From positions 744,001 to 808,000 of the forward strand of contig NW_026870888.1 of the NCBI RefSeq assembly GCF_033118175.1: a stretch of 64,000 nt of DNA, in the 5' to 3' direction. This document shows positions 48,601 through 60,900 of the stretch, piece after piece. This stretch comes from Dama dama (lineage: Eukaryota; Chordata; Mammalia; Artiodactyla; Cervidae). The translations under genes were made by a program, and so were the position numbers. Positions within the stretch are counted from its first letter, which is position 1. Each line of letters starts with the position of its first letter. The notes under the pieces were generated by a model. It had not been told where the DNA came from. It did no database searches and worked only from the letters and a program-made list of their open reading frames with translations.

Positions 48601-51600
48601 ACCCCAGGTTCCGGCCGCAACTCGAGAAAAACCATGAGACTTACCCCTCGCCGCGACATGTGGCCTGATTCCCCTGCCCTGCGTGCAGAGCAATTCCGTA
48701 TTCCACATCAAACATGAAAGGAGCCTTGATTTCCTTGATGGCACTCCCGAGAAAACCCAAGATCACTGTCTCAAGTCTAGAGGGATCCTGAGGTCACTGT
48801 AGCAACACGAAAGGGCTCCGTGGACTCCAAATCAACTCGAGATGAGAGCTTAGTCCCTGGCTTCGACTCAAGAGGAATACCAACTTTCCACAAGCACCTC
48901 AAGACGAGGCTTCTCTCAGCTACAGGTATGTGAGAGGGCCCCTGAGTTTGTGGCCTCAAGTGGAATGGACACCGAGATGCTCTGACTCGAAGTAAGGCCG
49001 GATATCCCTGCAGTGAATTGAATGCAGGCTCGTCTTGCATCTCCCAAGACGAAGGGATGTCTGAATCCCCTGTGGAGACGACAGAGAAAGACCGAGTTCT
49101 CCCCCTCTTCGCGAGCGGAGGCCTCACATCCTTTGAAAATTCGAGAGGGCCGCGGAGATCAATGCTTCCAAAGGAGACGATGCCTGACTCCTCTTGAAAA
49201 TGGATAGGAGTCCCAGGATACCTGTGGCACGTGGAAAGGGACCCTGGGTCTCCCGCCTCACGTGGAGACGCATCCCAATTGCCATGCCAAGACTCGAGGA
49301 GAATCCCGAGGGGTCCCTCGCACCTAGGCAGGAGTCCTGACGTTGCTGAACAAACACGTGTCTGGAAGGGCCCTCCCCGTCGTAACTCGAGAATATACCC
49401 CAGGTTCCGGCCGCAACTCGAAAAAAACCATGACACTTCCCCCTCGCCGCGTGATGAGGCCCGATTCCGCTGCACTGCGTGCAGAGCAATTCCGCGTTCC
49501 ACATCAAACGTGAAAGGAGCCTTGATTTCCTGGATGGCACTCCAGAGAAAACCCAAGATCACTGTCTCTAATCTAGAGGGATCCTGAGGTCACTGGAGCA
49601 ACACGAAAGGGTTCCGTGGACCCCAAATCAACTCGAGATGAGAACTTATTCCCTCGCTTCGACTCAAGAGGAATACCAACTTTCCACAAGCACCTCAAGA
49701 GGAGGCTACTCTCAGCTAAAGGTATGTGAGAGGGACCCTGAGTTTGTGGCCTCGAGTGGAATGGACACCGAGATGCTCTGACTCGAAGTAAGGCCAATAT
49801 CCCTGCAGTGATTTGAATGCAGGCTTGTCTTGCATCTCCCAAGACGAAGGGATGTCTGAATCCCCTGTGGAGACCACAGACAAAGACCGAGTTCTCCGCC
49901 TCATCGCGACCGGTGGCCTCACATCCTTTGAAAACTCGAGAGGTCCGCGGAGATCAATGCTTCCAAAGGAGACGATGCCTGACTCCTCTTGAAAATGGAT
50001 AGGAGTCCCAGGATACCTGTGGCACGTGGAAAGGGACCCTGGGTCTCCCGCCTCACGTGGAGACGCCTCCCAATTGCCATGTCGAGACTCGAGGAGAATC
50101 CTGAGGTGTCCCTCGCACCTAGGCAGGAGTCCTGACGTCGCTGAACAAACACGTGTCTGGAAGGGCCCTCCCCGTCGTAACTCGAGAATATTCCCCAGGT
50201 TCCGGCCGCAACTCGAGAAAAACCATGAGATTTCCCCCTCACCGCGAGTTGAGGCCCGATTCCCCTGCACTGCATGCAGAGCAATTCTGTGTTCCACATC
50301 AAACGTGAAAGGAGCCTTGATTTCCTTGATGGCACTCCTGAGAAAACCCAAGATCACTCTCTCAAGTCTAGAGAGATCCTGAGGTCACTGGAGCAACACG
50401 AAAGGGCTCCGTGGACCCCAAATCAACTCGAGATGAGAGCTTAGTCCCTGGCTTCGACTCAAGAGGAATACCAACTTTCCACAAGCACCTCAAGAGGAGG
50501 CTTCTCTCAGCTACAGGTTTGTGAGAGGGACCCTGAGTTTGTGGCCTCAAGTGCAATGGACACCGAGATGCTCTGACTCGAAGTAAGGCCGGATATCCCT
50601 GCAGTGAATTGAATGCAGGCTCGTCTTGCATCTCCCAAGACGAAGGGATGTCTGAAACCCTGTGGAAACCACAGAGAAAGACCTAGTCCTCCACCTCATC
50701 GCGACCGGAGGCCTCACATCCTTTGAAAACTCGAGAGGTCCGCGGAGATCAATGCTTCCAAAGGAGACGATGCCTGACTCCTCTTGTAAATGGATGGGAG
50801 TCCCAGGATCCCCGTAGCACGTGGAAAGGGAACCTGGGTCTCCCGCCTCACGTGGAGACGCGTCCCAATTGCAATGCAAAAACTCGAGGATAATCCCGAG
50901 GTGTCCCTCGCACCTAGGCAGGGGTCCTGACGTCGCTGAACAAACACGTGTCTGGAAGGGCCCTCCCCGTCGTAACTCGAGAATATACCCCAGGTTCCGG
51001 CCGCAACTCGAGAAAAACCATGAGACTTCCCCCTCGCCGCGAGATGAGGCCCGATTCCCCTGCACTGCATGCAGAGCAATTCCGAGTTCCACATCAAATG
51101 TGAAAGGAGCCTTGATTTCCTTGATGGCACTCCCGAGAAAACCCAAGATCACTGTCTCATGTCTAGAGGGATCCTGAGGTCACTGGAGCAACACGAAAGT
51201 TCTCCGTGGACCCCAAATCAACTCGAGATGAGAGCTTAGTCCCTGGCTTCAACTCAAGAGGAATACGAACTTTCCACAAGCACCTCAAGAGGAGGCTTCT
51301 CTCAGCTACAGGTATGTGAGAGGGACCCTGAGTTTGAGGCCTCAAGTGGAATGGACACCGAGATGCTCTGACTCGAAGTAAGGCCGGATATCCCTGCAGT
51401 GAATTGAATGCAGGCTCGTCTTGCATCTCCCAAGACGAAGGGATGTCTGAATCCGCTGTGGAGACCACCGAGAAAGACCTAGTCCTCCGCCTAAACGCGA
51501 GCGGATGCCTCACATCCTTTGAAAACTCGAGAGGTCCGCGGAGATCAATGCTTCCAAAGGAGACGATGCCTGACTCCTCTTGAAAATGGATAGGAGTCCC

Positions 51601-52761
51601 AGGATCCCTGTGGCACGTGGAAAGGGACCCAAGGTCTCCCGCCTCACGTGGAGACGCGTCCCAGTTGCCATGCCAAGACTCGAGGAGAATCCCGAGGTGT
51701 CCCTCGCACCTAGGCAGGAGTCCTGACGTCGCTGAACAAACACGTGTCTGGAAGGGCCCTCCCCGTCGTAACTCGAGAATATACCCCAGGTTCCGGCCGC
51801 AACTCGAGAAAAACCATGAGACTTCCCCCTCGCCGCGAGATGAGGCCCGATTCCCCTGCACTGCGTGCAGAGCAATTCCGTGTTCCACATCAAACGTGAA
51901 AGGAGCCTTGATTTCCTTGATGGCACTCCAGAGAAAACCCAAGATCACTGTCTCAAGTCTAGAGGGATCCTGAGGTCACTGGAGCAACACGAAATGGCTC
52001 CGTGGACCCCAAGTCAACTCGAGATGAGAGCTTAGTCCTTGGCTTCGACTCAAGAGGAACACCAAATTTCCACAAGCACCACAAGAGGAGGCTTCTCTCA
52101 ACTACAGGTATGTGAGAGGGACCCTGAGTTTGTGGCCTCAAGTGGAATGGACACCGAGATGCTCTGACTCGAACCAAGGATGGATATCCCTGCAGTGAAT
52201 TGAATGCAGGTTCGTCTTGCATGTCCCAAGACGAAGGGATGTCTGAATCCCCTGTGGAGACCTCAGAGAAAGACCTAGTCCTCCGCCTCATTGTGACCGG
52301 AGGCCTCACATCCTTTGAAAACTCGAGAGGTCTGCAGAGATCAATGCTTCCAAAGGAGACGATGCCTGACTCCTCTTGAAAATGGATAGGAGTCCCAGGA
52401 TCCCTGTGGCACGTGGAAAGGGACGCTGGGTCTCCCGCCTCACGTGGAGACGCGTCCCAATTGCCATGCCAAGACTCGAGGAGAATCCCGAGGTGTCCCT
52501 CGCACCTAGGCAGGAGTCCTGACGTCGCTGAACAAACACGTGTCTGGAAGGGCCCTCCCCGTCGTAACTCGAGAATATACCCCAGGTTCCGGCCGCAACT
52601 CGAGAAAAACCATGAGACTTCCCCCTCGCCGCGAGATGAGGCCCAATTCCCCTGCAATGCGTGCACAGCAATTCCGTGTTCCACATCAAACGTGAATGGT
52701 GCCTTGATTTCCTTCATGGCACTCCAGAGAAAACCCAAGTTCACTGTCTCAAGTCTAGAGG
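45602..52761. repeat. Nine-monomer HOR, copy 3 (a-i; m58-m66)
   Basis: Monomer starts: 45602, 46397, 47194, 47989, 48784, 49580, 50375, 51170, 51966; lengths 795, 797, 795, 795, 796, 795, 795, 796, 796, total 7160. It matches copy 1 at offset 40577-40578 and copy 2 at offset about 7160. Its a monomer has the CATGGAAGACTC and CTAGACGGATCC variants shared with m7 and m16. One base is missing near 50652 in m64 (TGAAACCCTG). Its last monomer loses HOR identity after roughly 52530, where it does not carry the TGTTTGG and CTCGAAAAAAACC variants of m15 and m57. Confidence 0.9.
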
Positions 52762-54960
52762 GATCCTGAGGTCACTGGAGCAACACGAAAGGGCTCCGTA
52801 TAGCCCAAATCAACTCGAGATGAGAGCTTAGTCCCTAGCTTCGACTCATGAGGAATACCAACTTTCCACAACCACCTCAAGAGGAGGCTTCTCTCAGCTA
52901 CAGGTATGTGAGTGGGACCCTGAGTTTGTGGCCTCAAGTGGAATGGACACCGAGATGCTCTGACTCGAAGTAAGGCCGGATATCCCTGCAGTGAATTGAA
53001 TGCAGGCTCGTCTTGCATCTCCCAAGACGAAGGGATGTCTGAATCCGCTGTGGAGACCACAGAGAAAGACCGGGTTCTCCGCCTCAACGCGACCGGAGGT
53101 CTCACATCCTTTGAAAACTCGAGATGTCCGCGGAGATCAATGCTTCCAAAGGAGACGATGCCTGACTCCTCTTGAAAATGGATAGGAGTCCCAGGATCCC
53201 TGTGGCACGTGGAAAGGGACCCTGGGTCTCCCGCCTCACGTGGAGACGCGTCCCAATTGCCATGCCAAGACTCGAGGAGAATCCCGAGCTGTCCTTCGCA
53301 CCTAGGCAGGAGTCCTGACGTCGCTGAACAATCACGTGTCTGGAAGGACCCTCCCCGTCGTAACACGAGAATATACCCCAGGTTCCGGCCGCAACTCGAG
53401 AAAAACCATGAGACTTCCCCCTCGCCCCGAGATGACGCCCGATTCCCCTGCACTGCATGCAGAGCAATTCCGTTTTTCACATGAAACGTGAAAGGAGCCT
53501 TGATTTCCTTGATGGCACTCCAGTGAAAACCCAAGATCACTGTCTCAAGTCTAGAGGGATCCTGAGGTCACTGGAGCAACACGAAATGGCTCCGTGGACC
53601 CCAAGTCAACTCGAGATGAGAGCTTAGTCCTTGGCTTCGACTCAAGAGGAACACCAAATTTCCACAAGCACCTCAAGAGGAGGCTTCTCTCAACTACAGG
53701 TATGTGAGAGGGACCCTGAATTTGTTGCCTCAAGTGGAATGGACACCGAGATGCTCTGACTCGAACTAAAGATGGATATCCCTGCAGTGAATTGAATGCA
53801 GGTTCGTCTTGCATCTCCCAAGACGAAGGGATGTCTGAATCCCCTGGGAAGACCACAGAGAAAGACCTAGTCCTCCGCTTCATCGGGACCGGAGGCCTCA
53901 CATCCTTTGAAAACTCGAGAGGTCCGCGGAGATCAATGCTTCCAAAGGAGACGATGCCTGATTCCTCTTGAAAATGGATAATAGTCCCAGGATCCCTGTG
54001 GCACGTGGAAAGGGACCCTGGGTCCCCCGCCTCACGTACAGACGCGTCCCAATTGCCATGCCAAGACTCGAGGAGAATCCCGAGGTGTCCCTCGCACATA
54101 GGCAGGAGTCCTGACGTCGCTGAACAAACACGTGTCTGGAAGGGCCCTCCCCGTCGTACCTCGAGAATATACCCCATGTTCCGGCCGCAACTCGAGAAAA
54201 ACCATGAGATTTCACCCTGGCCGCGAGTTGAGGCCCGATTCCCCTGCACTGCATGCAGAGCAATTTCGTGTTCCACATCAAACGTGAAAGGAGCCTTGAT
54301 TTCCTTAATGGCACTCCAGAGAAAACCCAAGATCACTGTCTCAAGTCTAGAGGGATCCTGAGGTCACTGGAGCAACACGAAAGGGATCCGTGGACCCCAA
54401 ATCAAATCGAGATGAGAGCTTAGTCCCTGGCTTCGACTCAAGAGGAATACCAACTTTCCACAAGCACCTCAAGAGGAGGCTTCACTCAGCTACAGGTATG
54501 TGAGAGGGACCCTGAGTTTGTGGCCTCAAGTGGAATGGACACCAAGATGCTCTGACTCGAAGGAAGGCCGGACATCCCTGCAGTGAATTGAATGCAGGCC
54601 CGTCTTGCATCTGCCAAGACGAAGGGAGGTCTGAATCCCTTGTGGAGACCACAGAGAAAGACCTAGTTCTCCGCCTCATCGCGACCGGAGGCCTCACATC
54701 CTTTGAAAACTCGAGAGGTCCGCGGAGATCAATGCTTCCAAAGGAGACGATGCCTGACTCCTCTTGAAAATGGATAGGAGTCCCAGGATCGCTGTGGCAC
54801 GTGGAAAGGGACCCTGGGTATCCCGCCTCACGTGGAGAAACGTCCCAATTGCCATGACAAGACTCGTGGAAAAACCAGAGGTGTCCCTCGCACCTAGGCA
54901 GGAGTCCTGACGTCGCTGAAAAACACGTGTCTGGAAGTGACCTCCCCGAGGTAACTCGAG
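52762..54960. repeat. Transition monomers m67-m69 after the HOR
   Basis: Starts 52762, 53558 and 54354. m67 is D-like with private changes (ACGAGAATATACC, GTTTTTCACATG). The 5' part of m68 repeats i-type features (CACCAAATTTCC, TCAACTACAGG, CTAAAGATGG), so it is related to m15, m57 and m66, while its 3' half is f-like (GAGATTTCACCC, GCGAGTTGAGG). m69 already has GAAGGAAGGCC of subfamily C but still AATTGCCATG of D, and it changes to full C sequence near 54960. The HOR edge is therefore a graded mosaic, not a clean cut. Confidence 0.75.
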
Positions 54961-57900
54961 AATATACCCCAGGTTCCGGCCGCAACTCGAGAAAAACCAT
55001 GAGACTTCCCCCTCGCCGCGAGATGAGGCCCGATTCCCCTGCACTGCGTGCAGAGCAATTCCGTGTTCCACATCAAACATGAAAGGAGCCTTGATTTCCT
55101 TGATGGCACTCCAGAGAACACCCAAGATCACTGTCTCAAGTCTAGAGGGATACTGAGGTCATGTAGCAACACGAAAGGGCTCCGTGGACCCCAAATCAAC
55201 TCGAGATGCGACCTTCGTCCCTGGCTTCGACTCAAGAGAAATACCCACTTTCCACAAGCACCTCAAGAGGAGGCTTCTCTCAGCTACATGTATGTGAGAG
55301 GGACCCTGAGTTTGTGGCCTCAAGTGGAATGGACACCGAGATGCACTGACTCGAACGAAGGCCGGATATCCCTGCAGTGAATTGAATGCAGGCCTCTTTT
55401 GCATCTCCCACGACGAAGGGATGTCTGAATCCCCTGTGGAGACCAAAGAGAAAGACCTAGTTCTCCGCCTCATCGCGATCGGAGGCCTCACGTCCTTTGA
55501 AAACTCGAGAGGTCCGCGGAGATCAATGCTTCCAAAGGAGACGATGCCTGACTCCTCTTGAAAATGGATAGGAGTCCCAGGATCCCTGTGGCACGTGGAA
55601 AGGGACCCTGGGTCTCCCGCCTCACGTGGAGACGCGTCCCAATGGCCATGCCAAGACTCGAGGAGAATCTCGAGGGGTCCCTCGCACCTAGGCAGGAGTC
55701 CTGAAGTCGCTGAACAAACACGTGTCTGGAAGGGCCCTCCCCGTCGTAACTCGAGAATATACCCCAGATTCCAGCCGCAACTCGAGAAAAACCATGAGAC
55801 TTCCCCCTCGCCGCAAGATGAGGCCCGATTCCCCTGCACTGCGTGCAGAGCAACTCCGTGTTCCACATCAAACGTGAAATGAGACTTGATTTCCTTGATG
55901 GCACTCCAGAGAACACCCAAGATCACTGTCTCAAGTCTAGAGGGATCCTGAGGTCACTGTAGCAACATGAAAGGGCTCCGTGGACCCCAAATCAACTCGA
56001 GATGAGAGCTTCGTCCCTGGCTTCGACTCAAGGGGAATACCCACTTTCCACAAGCACCTCAAGAGGAGGCTTCTCTCAGCTACAGGTATGTGAGAGGGAC
56101 CCTGAGTTTGTGTCCTCAAGTGGAAAGGACACCGAGATGCTCTGACTCGAAGGAAGGCCGGATATCCCTGCAGTGAATTGAATGCAGGCTCGTCTTGCAT
56201 CTCCCACGACAAAGGGATGTCTGAATCCCCTGTGGAGGCCAAGAGAAAGACCTAGTTCTCCGCCTCATTGCGACCGGAGGCCTCACGTCCTTTGAAAACT
56301 CGAGAGGTCCGCGGAGATCAATGCTTCCAAAGGAGACGATGACTGACTCCTCTTGAAAATGGATAGGAGTCCCAGGATCCCTGTGGCACGTGGAAAGGGA
56401 CCCTGGGTCTCCCGCCTCACGTGGAGACGCGTCCCAATGGCCATGCCAAGACTCGAGGAGAATACCGAGGTGTCCCTTGCAACCAGGCAGGAGTCCTGAC
56501 GTCGCTGAATAAACACGTGTCTGGAAGGGCCCTCCCCGTCGTAACTCGAGAATATACCCCAGGTTCCGGCTGCAGCTGGAGAAAAACCATGAGACTTCCC
56601 CCTCGCCGCGAGATGAGACCCGATTCCCCTGCAGTGCGTGCAGAGCAATTCCGTGTTCCACATCAAACATGAAAGGAGCCTTGATTTCCTTGATGGCACT
56701 CCAGAGAACACCCAAGATCAATGTCTCATGTCTAGAGGGATACTGAGGTTACTGTAGCAACACGAAACGGCTCCGTGGACCCCAAATCAACTCGAGATGC
56801 GAGCTTCGTCCCTGGCTTCGACTCAAGAGGAATACCCACTTTCCACAAGCACCTCAAGAGGAGGCTTCTCTCAGCTACAGGTATGTGAGAGGGACCCTGA
56901 GTTTGTGGCCTCAAGTGGAATGGACACCGAGATGCTCTGACTCGAAGGAAGGCCGGATATCCCTGCAGTGAATTGAATGCAGGCCTCTTTTGCATCTCCC
57001 ATGACGAAGGGATGTCTGAATACCATGTGGAGACCACAGAGAAAGACCTTGTTCTCTGCCTCATCACGACTGGAGGTCTCCCGTCCTTTGAAAACTCGAG
57101 AGGTCCGCAGAGAACAAGGCTTCCAAAGGAGACGATGCCTGACTCCTCTTGTAAATGGATAGAAGTCCCAGGATCCCTGTGGCACGTGGAAAGGGACCCT
57201 GGGTCTCCCGCCTCACGTGGAGACGCGTCCCAATGGCCATGCCAAGACTCGAGGAGAATCCCGAGGTGTCCCTCGCACCCAGGCAGGAGTCCTGACGTCG
57301 CTGAATAAACACGTGTCTGGAAAGGCCCTTCTGGTCGTAAGTCGAGAATGTACCCCAGGTTCCCACCGCAACTCGAGAAAAACCATGAGACTTCCCCCTC
57401 GCCGCGAGATGAGGCCCGATTCCCCTGCACTGCGTGCAGAGCAATTCCGTGTTCCACATCAAACATGAAAGGAGCCTTGATTTCCTTGATGGCACTCCAG
57501 AGAACACCCAAGATAACTGTCTCAAGTCTAGAGGGATCCTGAGGTCACTGTAGCAACACGAAAGGGCTCCGTGGACCCCAAATCAACTCGAGATGCGAGC
57601 TTCGTCCCTGGCTTCGACTCAAGAGAAATACCCACTTTCCACAAGCACCTCAAGAGGAGGCTTCTCTCAGCTACAGGTATGTGAGAGGGACCCTGAGTTT
57701 GTGTCCTCAAGTGGAATGGACACCGAGATGCTCTGACACGAAGGAAGGCCGGATATCCCGGCAGTGAATTGATGCAGGCTCGTCTTGCATCTCCCAGATG
57801 AAGGGATGTCTGAATCCCCTGTGGAGACCAAGGAGAAAGACCTAGTTCTCCGCCTCATCGCGACCGGAGGCCTCACGTCCTTTGAAAACTCGAGAGGTCC

Positions 57901-60900
57901 GCGGAGATCAATGCTTCCAAAGGAGACGATGCCTGACTCCTCTTGAAAATGGATAGTAGTCCCAGGATCCCTGTGGCACGTGGAAAGGGACCCTGGGTCT
58001 CCCGCCTCACGTGGAGACGCGTCCCAGTGGCCATGCCAAGACTCGAGGAGAATCCAGAGGGATCCCTCGCACCCAGGCAGGAGTCCTGACGTCGCTGAAT
58101 AAACACGTGTCTGGAAAGGCCCTTCCGGTCGAAACTGGAGAATGTACCCCAGGTTCCGGCCCCAACTCGAGAAAAACAATGAGACTTCCCCCTGGCCGCG
58201 AGATGAGGCCCGATTCCCCTGCACTGCGTGCAGAGCAATTCCGTGTTCCAAATCAAACATGAAAGGAGCCTTGATTTCCTTGATGGCACTCCAGAGAAAA
58301 CCCAAGATCACTGTCTCAAGTCTAGAGGGTTACTGAGGTCACTGTAGCAACACGAAAGGGCTCCGTGGACCCCAAATCAACTCGAGATGAGAGCTTCATC
58401 CCTGGCTTCGACTCAAGAGGAATACCCACTTTCCACAAGCACCTCAAGAGGAGGCTTCTCTCAGCTACAGGTATGTGAGAGGGACCCTGAGTTTGTGTCC
58501 TCAAGTGGAATGGACACCGAGATGCTCTGACGCGAATGAAGGCCGGATATCCCTGCAGTGAATTGAATGCAGGCTCGTCTTGCATCTCCCACGACGAAGG
58601 GATGTCTGAATCCCCTGTGGAGACCAAGGAGAAAGACCTAGTTCTTCGCCTCATCGCGACCGGAGGCCTCACGTCCTTTGAAAACTTGAGAGGTCCGCGG
58701 AGATCAATGCTTCCAAAGGAGACGATGCCTGACTCTTCTTGAATATGGATAGTAGTCCCAGGATCCCTGTGGCACGTGGAAATGGACCCTGGGTCTCCCG
58801 CCTCACGGGGAGACGCGTCCCAATGTCCATGGCAAGACTCGAAGAGAATCCCGAGGTGTCCCTCGCACCCAGGCAGGAGTCCTGACATTGACTAAACACG
58901 AGTCTGGAAAGGCCCTTCTGGACGTAACTCGTGAATGTACCCCAGGTTCCTGCCGCAACTCGAGAAAAACAATGAGACTTCCCCCTCGCCGCGAGATGAG
59001 GCCCGATTCCCCTGCACTGCATGCAGAGCAATTCCGTGTTCCACATCAAACATGAAAGGAGCCTTGATTTCCTTGATGGCACTCCAGAGAACACCCAAGA
59101 TCACTGTCTCAAGTCTAGAGGGATACTGAGGTCACTGTAGCAACACGAAAGGGCTCCGTGGACCCCAAATAAACTCGAGATGCGAGCTTCGTCCCTGGCT
59201 TCGACTCAAGAGAAATACCCACTTTCCACAAGCACCTCAAGAGGAGGCTTCTTTCAGCTACAGGTATGTGAGAGGGACCCTGAGTTTGTGGCCTCAAGTG
59301 GAATGGACACCGAGATGCTCTGACTCGAAGGAAGGCCGGATATCCCTGCAGTGAATTGAATGCAGGCCTCTTTTGCATCTCCCACGACGAAGGGATGTCT
59401 GAATCCCCTGTGGAGACCAAGGAGAAAGACCTAGTTCTCCGCCTCATCGCGATCGGAGGCCTCACATCCTTTGAAAACTCGAGAGGTCCGCGGAGATCAA
59501 TGCTTCCAAAGGAGACGATGCCTGACTCCTCTTGAAAATGGATAGGAGTCCCAGGATCCCTGTGGCACGTGGAAAGGGACCCTGGGTCTCCCGCCTCACG
59601 TGGAGACGCGTCCCAATGGCCATGCCAAGACTCGAGGAGAATCCCGAGGGGTCCCTCGCACCTAGGCAGGAGTCCTGACGTCGCTGAACAAACACGTGTC
59701 TGGAAGGGCCCTCCCCGTCGTAACTCGAGAATATACCCCAGATTCCAGCCGCAACTCGAGAAAAACCATGAGACTTCCCCCTCGCCGCAAGATGAGGCCC
59801 GATTCCCCTGCACTGCGTGCAGAGCAATTACGTGTTCCACATCAAACATGAAAGGAGCCTTGATTTCCTTGATGGCACTCCAGAGAACACCCAAGATCAC
59901 TGTCTCATGTCTAGAGGTATACTGAGGTCACTGTAGCGACACGAAACGGCTCCGTGGACCCCAAATCAACTCGAGATGAGAGCTTCGTCCCTGGCTTCGA
60001 CTCAAGAGGAATACCCACTTTCCACAAGCACCTCAAGAGGAGGCTTCTCTCAGCTACAGGTATGTGAGAGGGACCCTGAATTTGTGGCCTCAAGTGGAAT
60101 GGACACCGAGATGCTCTGACTCGAAGGAAGGCCGGATATCCCTGCAGTGAATTGAATGCAGGCCTCTTTTGCATCTCCCACGACGAAGGGATGTCTGAAT
60201 CCAATGTGGAGACCAAGGAGAAAGACCTAGTTCTCCGCCTCATCGCGATCGGAGGCCTCACGTCCTTTGAAAACTCGAGAGGTCCGCGGAGATCAATGCT
60301 TCCAAAGGAGACGATGCCTGACTCCTCTTGAAAATGGATAGGAGTCCCAGGATCCCTGTAGCACGTGGAAAGGGACCCTGGGTCTCCCGCCTCACGTGGA
60401 GACGCGTCCCAATGGCCATGCCAAGACTCGAGGAGAATCTCGAGGTGTCCCTCGCACCTAGGCAGGAGTCCTGACGTCGCTGAACAAACACGTGTCTGGA
60501 AGGGCCCTCCCCGTCGTAACTCGGGAATATACCCTAGGTTCCAGCCGCAACTCGAGAAAAACCATGAGACTTCCCCCTCGCCGCAAGATGAGGCCCGATT
60601 CCCCTGCACTGCGTGCAGAGCAATTCCGTGTTCCAAATCAAACATGAAAGGAGCCTTGATTTCCTTGATGGCACTCCAGAGAACACCCAAGATCACTGTC
60701 TCATGTCTAGAGGGATACTGAGGTCACTGTAGCAACAAGAAAGGGCTCCGTGGACCCCAAATCAACTCGAGATGTGAGCTTCGTCCCTGGCTTCGACTCA
60801 AGAGGAATACCCACTTTCCACAAGCACCTCAAGAGGAGGCTTCTCTCAGCTACAGGTATGTGAGAGGGACCCTGAGTTTGTGGCCTCAAGTGGAATGGAC

